A stretch of 64,000 nt of DNA from Spirochaetota bacterium (GTDB lineage Bacteria; Spirochaetota; Spirochaetia; Treponematales; Rectinemataceae): contig JAPLSO010000048.1 of assembly GCA_026398595.1 (NCBI GenBank), positions 1-64,000 on the forward strand. Direction: 5' to 3'. This document shows, piece by piece, positions 33,603-42,491 of the stretch. The notes under the pieces were generated by a model. That model worked only from the letters and a program-made list of their open reading frames with translations, searched no databases and had not been told where the DNA came from. The translations under genes were made by a program, and so were the position numbers. Position 1 is the stretch's first letter, and every line of letters begins with the position of its first letter.

Positions 33603-35086
33603 GGCAGGCTGGAGAGAAGATCCTTCCCAAAGACCTGGGAACCGAGTTCCTTAAGGGCATTCCTCCGCGCTGTCGCCTCGTCAGAGGCTAGAGCCTGCCA
33701 GGACTTCTCGGAGGCGTAGAGAATCTGGCCCGTCGTCAGGTCGACAACCTTCAGGGATCCTGAGGCGGAGGCGACGAAAAAGGCTCCTTCCTTGCGCACT
33801 GAGACAATTTTCCCCGAGCCGAACGCGAGTCTTCCCATTCCGGAAGGAAATGTGTTCCTCGTCAGGGCGATGAGTTGGTCGGTTGAGACGGTGACCAAGG
33901 CAGGGTCGAGAGCCAGAGCCCTGATCGTGAAGCCTTCTTTTCCGAGAGTTTCCATGAGTCCCGTCTGCGTGACGTTCTGCTGGCCGATGATTCCCCTCTC
34001 GTCTATGTCCACGACGAAAAGGGCGATGGCTATGGAGGCAGCCTGGGAGGATACTACGTAGGTGACTTCGGCTGTCTTGCCCCGAATCTCGTCCTCCAGC
34101 GCGGAGATGAGGGCATCGTATTTCTTGGGCACCTTGTCCAGAAGCTCAAGGGCTGACGAAAGGTCGAGCTGGGCGTATACCCTTCCTTTGCCGACGAAGT
34201 CGGGAGCCGGCAGGACGAGTCTGATCATTCCGCCCTGGTCGGTCACGAGTGTTTCGGCCTTCGTCCCCAGCTTGCCATTAGCCAGTTTCCGCGGATAGCT
34301 GAGGGTGATCGAGGCCCCCGGAATCGGGACATTCTGGCCGCCCTTGCGGGTCACAAGCCTCAGTTCAAAGGGCTGGGCTGGTGCCTTGCCCAACAAGGCC
34401 TTCAATTCCGGGTTGCCCGGAAGAATGAAGGAAAGAGAAGCTATCTGAAGCCGGGCTTTGTCGGCGTTCCGTTCCAGCTTGATCTCGGCGTTCTCGATAT
34501 CCGAGCCTGAGGCCGCGACCATCGCCTGGACATAGCGGTCGGCGGCCTCGAGGGCCTTGCCCGAGGCCGCGAGGGCGTCGCCCTCCGCCTCCGGTTTGGC
34601 AACAGCGTCGGACTTCTCCTGGAAGAGAGCGGCAATGCGTGCTTTTTCCTTGTTGAGATCGGCTGTCAGGTAGCTGGCCAGGATATAGACAGTGACCCGC
34701 TTCGAAGTCTTGTCGAACTGGACGAACTTCTCCTTAACCTTGAATCCCGCGATCCTGTTGGAAGACTGGACTTCAATGGTCTGTCTGAGTTCTTCCGAAT
34801 ACTTATTCAGAGTCTCCTGTGTCACCGAGCTGACTTGAACTTTTATATCCACACCGATGTACTGCATGATTTCCACGATGAGATTGCTCGTCGCAGCGTT
34901 AGTGGCCGAGGCCGCGTCAGCGCCGGCCGCGGATCCGACGAACCAGGTGTTGGATCCGTCGGGCGGCGGTGACGCAAGGACCCAGGAAGGAGTTTGGGGG
35001 GTCGTGGCGCAGGAGGCCAGCAGGGCGCCCAGCAGGGCTGCCGAGACCAGGACAGCACCGGAGGAAAAGCTGGTTTTTTGTCGCAT
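33599..35086 (-). CDS. Large lipoprotein, LPP20-like N-terminal domain
   Basis: The 495-residue protein has a lipobox LLASC, so it is a lipoprotein. After the cysteine comes PSWVLASPPPDGSNTWFVGS and an alternating strand-helix domain (about 35-150) like the LPP20 family, then a helical stretch (about 160-230), a beta-sandwich region and a C-terminal domain (about 380-495) ending TARRNALKELGSQVF, similar to LpoB/CsgG-type envelope domains. ATG at 35086 is chosen because AGGA lies eight bases upstream. Its stop overlaps the end of the convergent CsgG/FlgT-like gene by four bases. Function unknown. Confidence 0.75.
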   Translation of the reverse strand: MRQKTSFSSGAVLVSAALLGALLASCATTPQTPSWVLASPPPDGSNTWFVGSAAGADAASATNAATSNLIVEIMQYIGVDIKVQVSSVTQETLNKYSEELRQTIEVQSSNRIAGFKVKEKFVQFDKTSKRVTVYILASYLTADLNKEKARIAALFQEKSDAVAKPEAEGDALAASGKALEAADRYVQAMVAASGSDIENAEIKLERNADKARLQIASLSFILPGNPELKALLGKAPAQPFELRLVTRKGGQNVPIPGASITLSYPRKLANGKLGTKAETLVTDQGGMIRLVLPAPDFVGKGRVYAQLDLSSALELLDKVPKKYDALISALEDEIRGKTAEVTYVVSSQAASIAIALFVVDIDERGIIGQQNVTQTGLMETLGKEGFTIRALALDPALVTVSTDQLIALTRNTFPSGMGRLAFGSGKIVSVRKEGAFFVASASGSLKVVDLTTGQILYASEKSWQALASDEATARRNALKELGSQVFGKDLLSSLP

Positions 35087-35168
35087 CGCATTCATCCTTT
35101 TTGAAGAAATCGCCCCCCTGCAGGGCCTGAGGGCGCATTTCATCGCTATTCCCGAGACAGGAAATGCC

Positions 35169-35816
35169 TCACTTGCCCGAGAAGAAGGCCTTGGTGACCG
35201 CGTTCTGGATAACGTCCATGGCCCGTTTGGTCTCGGGCGCAGGAGGCGTCGAGCCGGCTATGCCCGCGAGTATCATGTCGAACTGCTTCTGGAGCATATC
35301 CTTCGAAATGGTCCACAGCTGGATGACTCTATAGATCTGTTTGTCGGGCTTATTGTCGGGCGTGTAGGTCTGGACTTTAACCCACCAGTCCATATCCTTT
35401 CCGAATCCGGAATACGTAGCCTGGGCGACGCTCGCGATGAATTGCTCGCCGTAGACACCGAAATTCTTGGAATCGACGTTGGCTGCCTTGAAGGCGCCCT
35501 TCACCCTCGTCGAGAGATATGAAGCCAGCTCGGTCTGCGCCTGCATGCGCTCGGCGAGGAGTTGGGCGCTCTGGAGGTTCTGGGCCTCGAACTGGGCAAT
35601 GAAGATCACGAAGTCCTTGTAGTCAGGGATCTTCTCGACGTCTTTGGCGCCCCCGGCAATAGCCGCATCCACCCACTTGGGTGTCTTGCCGCCGAATGCC
35701 GTACCCTTGTTCTCGATGAGGATCTCCCCCTTGCGAAGGGGTGCCTTTCCGGCGCAGGCGTTGAAGCACAAGGCTGCGACGATCAAAAGGATCACGACGC
35801 TTGCCAGCTTTTTCAT
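35169..35816 (-). CDS. Putative LPP20-like lipoprotein
   Basis: The 215-residue product has a signal peptide with the lipobox FNAC (cysteine about residue 21), followed by one alpha/beta domain: TPKWVDAAI, a helix with QLLAERMQAQTELASYLST, then strands DWWVKVQTY and YRVIQLWTI. This is the same layout as the first domain of the next gene's product, so the two may be paralogues. A strong GGAGG lies before the ATG at 35816. It is the middle gene of a three-lipoprotein transcript. Confidence 0.75.
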   Translation of the reverse strand: MKKLASVVILLIVAALCFNACAGKAPLRKGEILIENKGTAFGGKTPKWVDAAIAGGAKDVEKIPDYKDFVIFIAQFEAQNLQSAQLLAERMQAQTELASYLSTRVKGAFKAANVDSKNFGVYGEQFIASVAQATYSGFGKDMDWWVKVQTYTPDNKPDKQIYRVIQLWTISKDMLQKQFDMILAGIAGSTPPAPETKRAMDVIQNAVTKAFFSGK

Positions 35817-35886
35817 CTTCTCCTCCTGCTGCTTTTTCAACGAATCACCGGCTCGCGCCGGCAAGTCCTGAATCCTGAGCGCCTAT

Positions 35887-36882
35887 CTAGAGCCCGCTGT
35901 TGAAAGTGAAGGATTTGCCCCTCATATAGACTAGGTACATATCCGGCATGAGGACTGTAGCCGCGGCGTCGTAGATCGCCTCTTGCACCTTGGCCTTTGC
36001 GGTGAAGACGAAGAGGGCTATCCTCGTTTCCCCTGGGGAGAAGGAGAGTTGTTCGACCTCACGGAACTTCCTTGAGAGAGCCTTTATGAACTGCGAGACC
36101 ATCTTGGCGTCAGGTATCTTTTGGGCGACGAGTTCGTAGCGGACCCCCCTCGAGAGGGAGGCGGCGAGGAGGGCTTTGGACTGCTCGGTCATCTTGGGCA
36201 TGGCCTGCCAGACCGAGGCCGCAATGGCGTTGGCGACCGCCGAGTCCTGGGAGACGGGGCTGAAGGTCGGTGGGCTCGTGAAAGCGATGGAACCCAAGAG
36301 GATGGCCGTCGAAGTCTCGAAGAGCTTCATCGTCCCCTGGGCGCTTCCATTCCAGGAACCCGGAATTCCCGAGCCCGAAGCCTTGATGTCTATCTCGACG
36401 TAGACGTCGGCGTTGTACTTCTGGGCGAGGTACTGGATCATGTCGATGGACCCGCCTGTCTCGGCCTGGTAGGCTTCGAGCTGATCCTTCTTGTTGCGCT
36501 CGATCTGGTCGAAATCGATCACAGAAAGGCCCATCTTCTCTATTAGGTACCGGTTGGCCTGGGCCACAGCCATCTTTGCGAATCGAGGATCGACGCCCGA
36601 TGCGTCGTTGTAGTAGACCATATAGCTCAAGCGGGAGAGGTAGTTGACGAGGAAGCTCTGTTCCTCGGGGCTGAGGACTCCGTAGGAGGCGGGAACCGTA
36701 GGCGGGGGATTCTGGCCAGGGGCAGGGGACGTCGGCACGCTTGGCATTCCCGGGGTTGATATGCCCTGGACGATAACCTTAGCGTTGGGAGTTGGTTGAG
36801 GGGGAGGAGGCGTTGCGCAGGAAACAAGCGATATGATGATCAGACAGAGGATCGCGGAACCAGAAAGTGCATTTTTCCTCAT
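35887..36882 (-). CDS. Putative lipoprotein of unknown function
   Basis: The 331-residue product carries a lipobox LVSC (cysteine about residue 22) and then a proline-rich linker (PPPPQPTPN to PPPTVPASYG, about 24-68). The folded part contains IDMIQYLAQKYNADVYVEIDI, a CsgG-like strand/helix unit, and a C-terminal alpha/beta domain with RYELVAQKIPDAKMVSQFI. It is first in the lipoprotein trio on the minus strand. I recall similar unnamed lipoproteins in spirochaete genomes but assign no function. Confidence 0.72.
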   Translation of the reverse strand: MRKNALSGSAILCLIIISLVSCATPPPPQPTPNAKVIVQGISTPGMPSVPTSPAPGQNPPPTVPASYGVLSPEEQSFLVNYLSRLSYMVYYNDASGVDPRFAKMAVAQANRYLIEKMGLSVIDFDQIERNKKDQLEAYQAETGGSIDMIQYLAQKYNADVYVEIDIKASGSGIPGSWNGSAQGTMKLFETSTAILLGSIAFTSPPTFSPVSQDSAVANAIAASVWQAMPKMTEQSKALLAASLSRGVRYELVAQKIPDAKMVSQFIKALSRKFREVEQLSFSPGETRIALFVFTAKAKVQEAIYDAAATVLMPDMYLVYMRGKSFTFNSGL

Positions 36883-37024
36883 GGCTACGCCCCTTTATAG
36901 GTGACTCAAATTCAGTATGACGTAATCCCGAGGAAATGCAAGACTTAAAACTGTCTCGGCCCCAAGGCGCCCAGGGTAAAACGACTCTCGTTGTCGTATA
37001 CTGGAGGCTAAGGCGGCATTGCCG

Positions 37025-37591
37025 ATGGCTGAACGTACCAGGTTTTTTCTCGCTCTCGAACTCGATCCAGGGCTCAAGAGAAGCCTCGGCGTCTATACGG
37101 CGGGGATCGCTCCCCTCTTCGCGAAGGCGAAGCCTGTCTGGGTCAACCCGGATCTCTACCACCTCACACTCCATTTCTTCGGACCGGCGGGTCCAGATTT
37201 CCCCGCGATTCTCGGAAAAGGCATGGGCCTAGCCGCGGCTGCGGCTCATCGCCCCCACGTGAGTTCGGAGGGTCTGGCCTATCTGCCTAGCAGGGGTGAG
37301 CCGCGGGTTTTCTGCCTCGCTTTCAACGTCGAACCGAGGGGATTGCTCGACTCGATCCTTACCGAGGCGAAAAAGAGAGCGGCAGCAACTATGACCCAAG
37401 ACGATGGCAGACCCTGGCTGCCCCATCTCACCCTGGCCCGGCTCAAGGTTTCGGGTGCCCCTCCCCTTTCCACCCTTCCCCTTCTGCCTCGCCTTGAATT
37501 CTTGCCGACCAGCTGTACCCTTTTCGGCTCGATCCTCCTTTCGGACGGGCCCCGTCACCGCCGACTCGCCGACTTCGATTTTGATCTTTAA
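37025..37591 (+). CDS. thpR: RNA 2',3'-cyclic phosphodiesterase (LigT/ThpR, 2H family)
   Basis: The ~188-residue 2H phosphoesterase has the two catalytic H-x-T motifs: HLTLHFFG (about residue 41) and HLTLARLK (about 135), with FFLALEL at the N-terminus as in the family. The enzyme hydrolyses 2',3'-cyclic phosphates on RNA. ATG at 37025 or TTG at 37019 could start it. It is followed 55 bp later by the pirin gene. Confidence 0.92.
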   Translation: MAERTRFFLALELDPGLKRSLGVYTAGIAPLFAKAKPVWVNPDLYHLTLHFFGPAGPDFPAILGKGMGLAAAAAHRPHVSSEGLAYLPSRGEPRVFCLAFNVEPRGLLDSILTEAKKRAAATMTQDDGRPWLPHLTLARLKVSGAPPLSTLPLLPRLEFLPTSCTLFGSILLSDGPRHRRLADFDFDL

Positions 37592-37646
37592 GGTGTAATA
37601 GCTTACTTTTTTTCCGAACAGGCATACGGTTCAACGAGGAGGAGCG

Positions 37647-38525
37647 ATGAGAAAGCCAAGTTCGAGACTACGGGGAAGGCAAACGGTGGACGGCGCGGGG
37701 GTGAGCTTGTTGCGTGTTTTTGGCAATTCTGATGCGGGAGAACTCGATCCTTTCCTCCTCCTCGACCATTTCGGCTCCGACGACCCTGAGGAATACCTGG
37801 CCGGTTTTCCCTGGCATCCACACAGGGGTATCGAGACAGTGACCTATCTCCGCGAGGGGAAGGTCAGCCATGGGGACTCGATGGGCAACAAGGGAATGAT
37901 AGGTCCGCAGGATGCCCAGTGGATGACGGCGGGCTCGGGGATCATTCATCAGGAGATGCCGGAGCAAGGAGAAAAGGGCCCCGGGATGCATGGGTTCCAG
38001 CTCTGGATCAATCTACCCGCCCGGCTCAAGATGACGGAGCCCCGTTACCGATCCATAGTGGCTCAGGAGATACCCCGGGTTGTCCATGATGGCGGCGAGG
38101 TCCTGGTCCTCGCCGGGGAGTACGAAGGCGTGAGGGGCGCCACTCCCGATCTCTTCGTACCAATAGTCTATCTGATCGTGAATCTCAAACCGGACGGGAG
38201 CCTGGGCATACCCTTTCCCGACACGTACAACGCCGCTGTCTACCTTTTCGAGGGCGGGGGTTCCTTTGGCGGGGAGTCAGCCTCAAAGGGAGAGCTTATG
38301 CATTTTCCGCCCCTCAAAGGGCGAGGGCCCGAAGCTGCCCACGAATCCGTCGAAGCCAGGGCGGGCGCCAAGGGCGCCTCCTTCCTTTTTATCGCAGGCC
38401 AGCCACTGCATGAGCCCATAGCCTGGGGCGGGCCTATCGTGATGAACACACGCAAGGAACTCGAGGAAGCGTTCGCGGAATTCAGGAATGGCAGTTTCGT
38501 GCGTCAGAAGCCTTCAGGCGTCTGA
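37647..38525 (+). CDS. Pirin-family protein
   Basis: The 292-residue bicupin has the iron-binding pirin motif FPWHPHRGIETVTYL, and the other ligands lie in AGSGIIHQEMPE, followed by GFQLWINLPA. The C-terminal cupin has the usual weaker motif. Bacterial pirins are quercetinases or redox-responsive regulators of central metabolism; the substrate is not visible. GGAGGAG precedes the ATG. A hairpin just after the stop may end the thpR-pirin transcript. Confidence 0.94.
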   Translation: MRKPSSRLRGRQTVDGAGVSLLRVFGNSDAGELDPFLLLDHFGSDDPEEYLAGFPWHPHRGIETVTYLREGKVSHGDSMGNKGMIGPQDAQWMTAGSGIIHQEMPEQGEKGPGMHGFQLWINLPARLKMTEPRYRSIVAQEIPRVVHDGGEVLVLAGEYEGVRGATPDLFVPIVYLIVNLKPDGSLGIPFPDTYNAAVYLFEGGGSFGGESASKGELMHFPPLKGRGPEAAHESVEARAGAKGASFLFIAGQPLHEPIAWGGPIVMNTRKELEEAFAEFRNGSFVRQKPSGV

Positions 38526-38533
38526 TCGATCCT

Positions 38534-38564
38534 GTACAAGCGGGACCTTGCGCCCCGCTTGTAT
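38534..38564. terminator. Stem-loop after the pirin gene
   Basis: A 9-10-bp stem (ACAAGCGGG with CCCGCTTGT, nine-base loop) begins nine bases after the pirin stop and 28 bp before the ACT-domain gene. It lacks a long T-run, so it may be a weak terminator or a processing hairpin. Confidence 0.55.
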
Positions 38565-38592
38565 CGGATTTCCGAGCCGTGTACGATGCGGC

Positions 38593-39135
38593 ATGGAAGA
38601 CTCTGTCATAAGCGTCGTGGGTCCCGACTCCATAGGGATCATGGAGACGATAGCCGAGGCTGTAGCCGATCTCGGCGCCAACATCGAAGAAACCAGAGCG
38701 TCGATTCTCGGCGGCTAGTTCGCCGTTATCATGCTTATATCGGGCGGAGAAGGAAGCTGCGCTTCCCTTAAGGCGAGTCTGCCCAAGGCCCTTTCGGGCA
38801 GGGGCATGACTATGTCGATCCGCCCGACCGTCCTGCCCACCCACGGAGCGGGAATTCCCTACGTCGTCGAATCCCTTTCCCTCGACACGCCTGGAATCGT
38901 CAGGGTTGTCACCTCCGTCCTCCTCGCCCAGTCGATCAACATCGAGAGCCTCGAGTGCACGGTGGCTGCGGCGCCTCTCTCGGGCTCGCCCATGTTCAAA
39001 ATGCGCGTAGCGGTAAACATCTCCCCCGGCACCAAGCTCGCGGCTCTCAAGGCCGAACTCTCGAAGGCGGCCGAGGCCCACGACCTCGACATCTCAGTGA
39101 GACCCCTTCGCTCGATGGACAGGGACCTCGAATAG
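38593..39135 (+). pseudogene. Tandem ACT-domain protein (GcvR-like) with in-frame TAG
   Basis: The protein would be 180 residues with two ACT domains, as in GcvR and similar amino-acid-responsive regulators: VISVVGPDSIGIMETIAEAV (first) and ESLSLDTPGIVRVVTSVL (second). A TAG at 38716-38718 interrupts the first domain after ASILGG; the frame continues immediately with FAVIMLISG. Family members usually carry an acidic residue there (ILGGEFAM), so a GAG-to-TAG change is likely. The second half from 38731 has a possible internal ATG but lacks the first domain. Recent nonsense mutation or a base error. Confidence 0.82.
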
Positions 39136-39151
39136 GACCTCGGACTTTCCT

Positions 39152-40519
39152 TCACCCTATCGTCGCAAACTCGGGGAGTTCGGCCATGGCGGCCGCTACC
39201 TCCTCGGCTGGGTAGTCGTAGTTCGTCAGCTCGCCGGAGAAATAATCGGCATAGCCCTGGAGATCGAGAAATCCATGACCCGAGAGCCCGAAGACGATCA
39301 CCTTCTCCTTCCCCTCCTCCTTGGCGCGTTTCGCTTCCCTGATCACCTGGGCAATGGCATGGCTTGTCTCAGGGGCGACAACGAGGCCCTCGGTCTTGGC
39401 GAATGTGACCGCCGCCTGGAAGCACTCGAGCTGGGGGACGGCCTTGGGATTGAGCAAACCCTCCCTGGCCGCCTGGGAGACCAGGGGTGACATGCCGTGG
39501 TAGCGCAGTCCTCCTGCGTGCATGGCGTGAGGTACAAAGCTATGGCCCAAGGTGTACATCGGCAGATAGGGAGTCATGCCGGCGACATCGCCCAGGTCGT
39601 AGGCATACCTGCCCTTGGTGAGGCTGGGACAGGAGGTCGGCTCGACGGGAATGAGTTCGATCTCGGCTCCGGCCATTTTGTCGGCCAGGAAGGGAAAGGC
39701 GAGGCCCGCGAAATTAGAGCCCCCGCCGACGCAGGCTATCACCTGATCCACTTTTTTTTCACCGAACTTCGCCAGTTGCTTCTTCGTCTCCAGACCGATG
39801 ATGGTCTGATGGAGCATGACGTGGTTAAGGACGCTTCCAAGAGCGTAGCGCGTCGTGCCAGAACGGTCGCCGACAGCTTCCTCAACGGCCTCACTTATGG
39901 CTATAGCCAGGCTTCCCGGCGAATCGGGGTGTGTAGCCAGGATGGCCCGCCCCGCCTGAGTCTCGTTGCTGGGGCTGGGGACGCAGGTCCCTCCCCAGGT
40001 CTGCATGAGGAATTTCCTGTATGGTTTCTGGAAATAACTCGAACGCACCATGTATACCTTGCACTCCAGGCCGAACTGCGAGCAGGCGAAGGAGAGGGCC
40101 GAACCCCACTGCCCTGCCCCGGTCTCCGTTGTCAGCTTCTTCATCCCAGCCATCTTGTTGTAATAGGCCTGCGGTACGGCTGTGTTGGGTTTGTGGCTGC
40201 CAGCCGGTGAAACGCTCTCGTTTTTATAGTAGATTCTGGCGGGTGTTCCCAGGGCTTTTTCGAGACTATAGGCCCTATGCAGGGGAGTAGGCCGCCACCT
40301 GTACAGAATGGCCAGAACCTCTTCGGGTATATCGATCCAGCGTTCGGTCGACATCTCCTGTTCGATGAGGTTCATCGGGAAAACGGCGGAAAGCTGTTCC
40401 GGCCCGATGGGCTTTCCGTCAGGTCCCAGAGGCGGCAGGGGCGGCTTCGACAAATCGGCGACCAGGTTGTACCAAGTCCTGGGCATCTCGTCTTCGTTGA
40501 GCAGGACCTTCGTGTTCAT
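39152..40519 (-). CDS. Tryptophan synthase beta chain, TrpB2 type
   Basis: The 455-residue PLP enzyme carries the lysine motif [17 protein letters not shown], the [11 protein letters not shown] substrate segment and the glycine loop [10 protein letters not shown]. The long N-terminus and the [10 protein letters not shown] stretch place it in the TrpB2 group, which acts without a TrpA subunit and is often a stand-alone serine/indole or salvage enzyme. ATG at 40519 has GGAGG five bases upstream. It converges 16 bp from the ACT-domain pseudogene and has its own promoter. Confidence 0.94.
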   Translation of the reverse strand: MNTKVLLNEDEMPRTWYNLVADLSKPPLPPLGPDGKPIGPEQLSAVFPMNLIEQEMSTERWIDIPEEVLAILYRWRPTPLHRAYSLEKALGTPARIYYKNESVSPAGSHKPNTAVPQAYYNKMAGMKKLTTETGAGQWGSALSFACSQFGLECKVYMVRSSYFQKPYRKFLMQTWGGTCVPSPSNETQAGRAILATHPDSPGSLAIAISEAVEEAVGDRSGTTRYALGSVLNHVMLHQTIIGLETKKQLAKFGEKKVDQVIACVGGGSNFAGLAFPFLADKMAGAEIELIPVEPTSCPSLTKGRYAYDLGDVAGMTPYLPMYTLGHSFVPHAMHAGGLRYHGMSPLVSQAAREGLLNPKAVPQLECFQAAVTFAKTEGLVVAPETSHAIAQVIREAKRAKEEGKEKVIVFGLSGHGFLDLQGYADYFSGELTNYDYPAEEVAAAMAELPEFATIG

Positions 40520-40554
40520 CGCGACCTCCATGAGCTGTTTCTATTAGTAGTAAC

Positions 40555-40584
40555 ATATTAATCATGAAGAATTGTTTCTGTCAA
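40555..40584 (-). promoter_or_regulatory. Candidate promoter of trpB2
   Basis: TTGACA (40579-40584), an 18-bp spacer and TAATAT (40555-40560) lie on the minus strand, 35 bp before the ATG at 40519. Confidence 0.5.
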
Positions 40585-40703
40585 TAGATACATCACATTT
40601 TTTCCAATCCTCTTAAAGAGCGCGGAGGGACAGTCTCAAACAAGGCCTGCATCCACCGGCGCGTCTCGACCAGGAAGCTCTATCCGTCGCATAATGGGCA
40701 CCC

Positions 40704-41471
40704 ATGAAACCTCGTCCCACAGCCGAGCTGATCCGAATCCTCTCATTCCTGAGCGGCCGGGATCTGTCGCTTTCGGGCTTCGTCGGCGTCCTCTCGCCCT
40801 CGATCGCCGTCGTGTACCCCACCCAATGGAGGAGATTGATCAGTCTTCTCAAGGCGGGCGGTACCAGGCGTGTCCTGCCTGTCGCCTCGGGGATATCCGA
40901 TTTCGCCTCAGCCTGCGCCGAATCAATTAAAGCCAGAGGTCCCGGCATCCATGTTCTCTCGGCCTGCCCAGCGGCAACCAACTACCTCGCCGCCACCTTC
41001 CCCGGACTCGCGCAAAGGGTCCTCGAGGTCCCCTCGCCCATGGCTCTTTCGGCTCAGACCGCTCTGCGCCTGGAAGGCATCCCCGGAGGCAGTGCCATCG
41101 CAGTGAGTTCCTGCGCTCTCAAGAAAAGGGAGGAAGGACGCGGCCCCTTTGACCTGCGCGTCATTGCGGTGGCTCAGCTCATTAAAGCTCTGGAAGATGC
41201 TGAAATAGATCTTTGCAGCTGGGGCGAGGCCGACTTCGACGAGGGGGCGCGGGCCGTTTCTGCGCCGGGCTGTGCCATTCCCGACCTCGTGGGCGAGGAC
41301 TTTGCGGCCTTGGGCCTGGGGCCAATCTCCGTCATGAAGCTGGAAGACGCTGTCCGCGCCCGAAAGGAATTGTCCACGCTGGCGGCCGGTCGTGGAACTA
41401 ATCCCGGGGTCTACACCGTCGTAGAACTCACCTTCTGCGAGAACGGCTGCGTGAGGGAGCCCGATCTCTAG
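40704..41471 (+). CDS. Divergent [FeFe]-hydrogenase-like H-cluster-domain protein
   Basis: The 255-residue protein matches only the catalytic domain of [FeFe] hydrogenases. The three cluster motifs are recognisable but changed: L1 SACPAATNYL (C88 in place of the TSCCP pair), L2 VSSCALKKREEGR (C137), L3 ELTFCENGC (C245 and C249). All four cysteines that ligate the H-cluster are therefore kept, while the proton-transfer cysteine of TSCCP is alanine. There are no N-terminal ferredoxin domains and the domain is about 100 residues shorter than usual. It looks like a sensory or non-catalytic relative. It sits beside hypB, hypA and the ech operon, its end overlapping hypB by four bases. Confidence 0.72.
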   Translation: MKPRPTAELIRILSFLSGRDLSLSGFVGVLSPSIAVVYPTQWRRLISLLKAGGTRRVLPVASGISDFASACAESIKARGPGIHVLSACPAATNYLAATFPGLAQRVLEVPSPMALSAQTALRLEGIPGGSAIAVSSCALKKREEGRGPFDLRVIAVAQLIKALEDAEIDLCSWGEADFDEGARAVSAPGCAIPDLVGEDFAALGLGPISVMKLEDAVRARKELSTLAAGRGTNPGVYTVVELTFCENGCVREPDL

Positions 41472-42133
41472 GCGAGGACATTCTCCCTGATCCAGGCTTC
41501 CGCCTCGGCCATGCCCTCCCCCGTCTTTGCGGAGACGAAGAGCAGGGGAATTCGGGGATCGAGGGACCGGAGCCCCTCGATGAAATACCTGCGGTCAAAT
41601 TCCATCACCACCTCGAGATCAATCTTGTTGACGATGACCAGGCTGGAGCTCAGGAAGGCCGGGGGGTACTTGTAGGGTTTGTCGCTGCCCTCGGTCGTCG
41701 AAACGATGAGGATGCGCTTCTTCTCGCCCAGGTAGAAGGAGGAGGGGCATATCAGGTTGCCCACGTTCTCCACGAAGACGATCCGCGCCTCGGGCGGGAG
41801 CTCGGGAATGACCTTTTCGACGAGGGGGGCATCGAGATGGCACATGCCATGGGTTTGGATCTGGACGGCCGCGATGCCCGAGGCGCGCAGGCGGTCGGCG
41901 TCGATGTCCGATTCCAGGTCGGCCTCGATCACGGCGCAGGACAGGGGGGAAAGTCGCCGTATCAAGGCCTCGAGGAAGCTCGTCTTGCCGGCGCCCGGCG
42001 TGCCCAGGACGTTGACGAGCGAGGCGCCGCGCCCCGCCAAGACGGAGAATATCTTGCCCGCCACGGCGTCGTTGTCGCGGAAGACGTCCTCGTAGACCTC
42101 GACCCTGGTCCGTATCCTGTGGTCTTCATTCAT
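41468..42133 (-). CDS. hypB: Hydrogenase nickel-insertion GTPase HypB
   Basis: The 221-residue GTPase delivers nickel to [NiFe]-hydrogenase large subunits with HypA. Motifs: P-loop VLGTPGAGKTSFLEAL, the metal-binding THGMCHLDA, the GTPase segment FVENVGNLICPSS, and the base-specificity motif IVNKIDL. It lacks the histidine-rich nickel-storage N-terminus found in some relatives. It overlaps hypA by 8 bp and is the last gene of the ech-hyp operon. Confidence 0.96.
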   Translation of the reverse strand: MNEDHRIRTRVEVYEDVFRDNDAVAGKIFSVLAGRGASLVNVLGTPGAGKTSFLEALIRRLSPLSCAVIEADLESDIDADRLRASGIAAVQIQTHGMCHLDAPLVEKVIPELPPEARIVFVENVGNLICPSSFYLGEKKRILIVSTTEGSDKPYKYPPAFLSSSLVIVNKIDLEVVMEFDRRYFIEGLRSLDPRIPLLFVSAKTGEGMAEAEAWIRENVLA

Positions 42134-42491
42134 GCAGTATTTCCCCTTCCGACTCGATTTCGATCGACGCGATGTAGAACTCCGTGCCTATCTTCGTCGC
42201 CTCGCCCTCGCCGCCGCAGGAGGGACAGGAAAAGCTGAATCTGGCCCGGGCGAAGAGTTCGCCGCAAGAGGTGCAGCGCATTCGGGGTTCGACGCGCGTT
42301 ATGGCGATTTGGGCACCCTCGGCGACCGTCCCCTTCGAGTAGCGGTCAAAATAGAATTGTAGGGACTCGCCGACGTAGCCCGCAAGGTCGCCCACGACGA
42401 GAAAGACCTTGATTATCTTCTGGGCGCCGAGGCTCGCGGCCTTATCGAGGACGAGCCTGAGGAGAGCTTCCGTGACGGAGGCTTCGTGCAT
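42126..42491 (-). CDS. hypA: Hydrogenase nickel-insertion protein HypA
   Basis: The 121-residue protein binds nickel through the N-terminal MHE motif (His2) and has a zinc domain with two CxxC pairs: MRCTSCGELF and SFSCPSCGG. It lies directly after echF (stop and start abut) and before hypB, and supplies nickel to the EchE subunit. Confidence 0.95.
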   Translation of the reverse strand: MHEASVTEALLRLVLDKAASLGAQKIIKVFLVVGDLAGYVGESLQFYFDRYSKGTVAEGAQIAITRVEPRMRCTSCGELFARARFSFSCPSCGGEGEATKIGTEFYIASIEIESEGEILHE

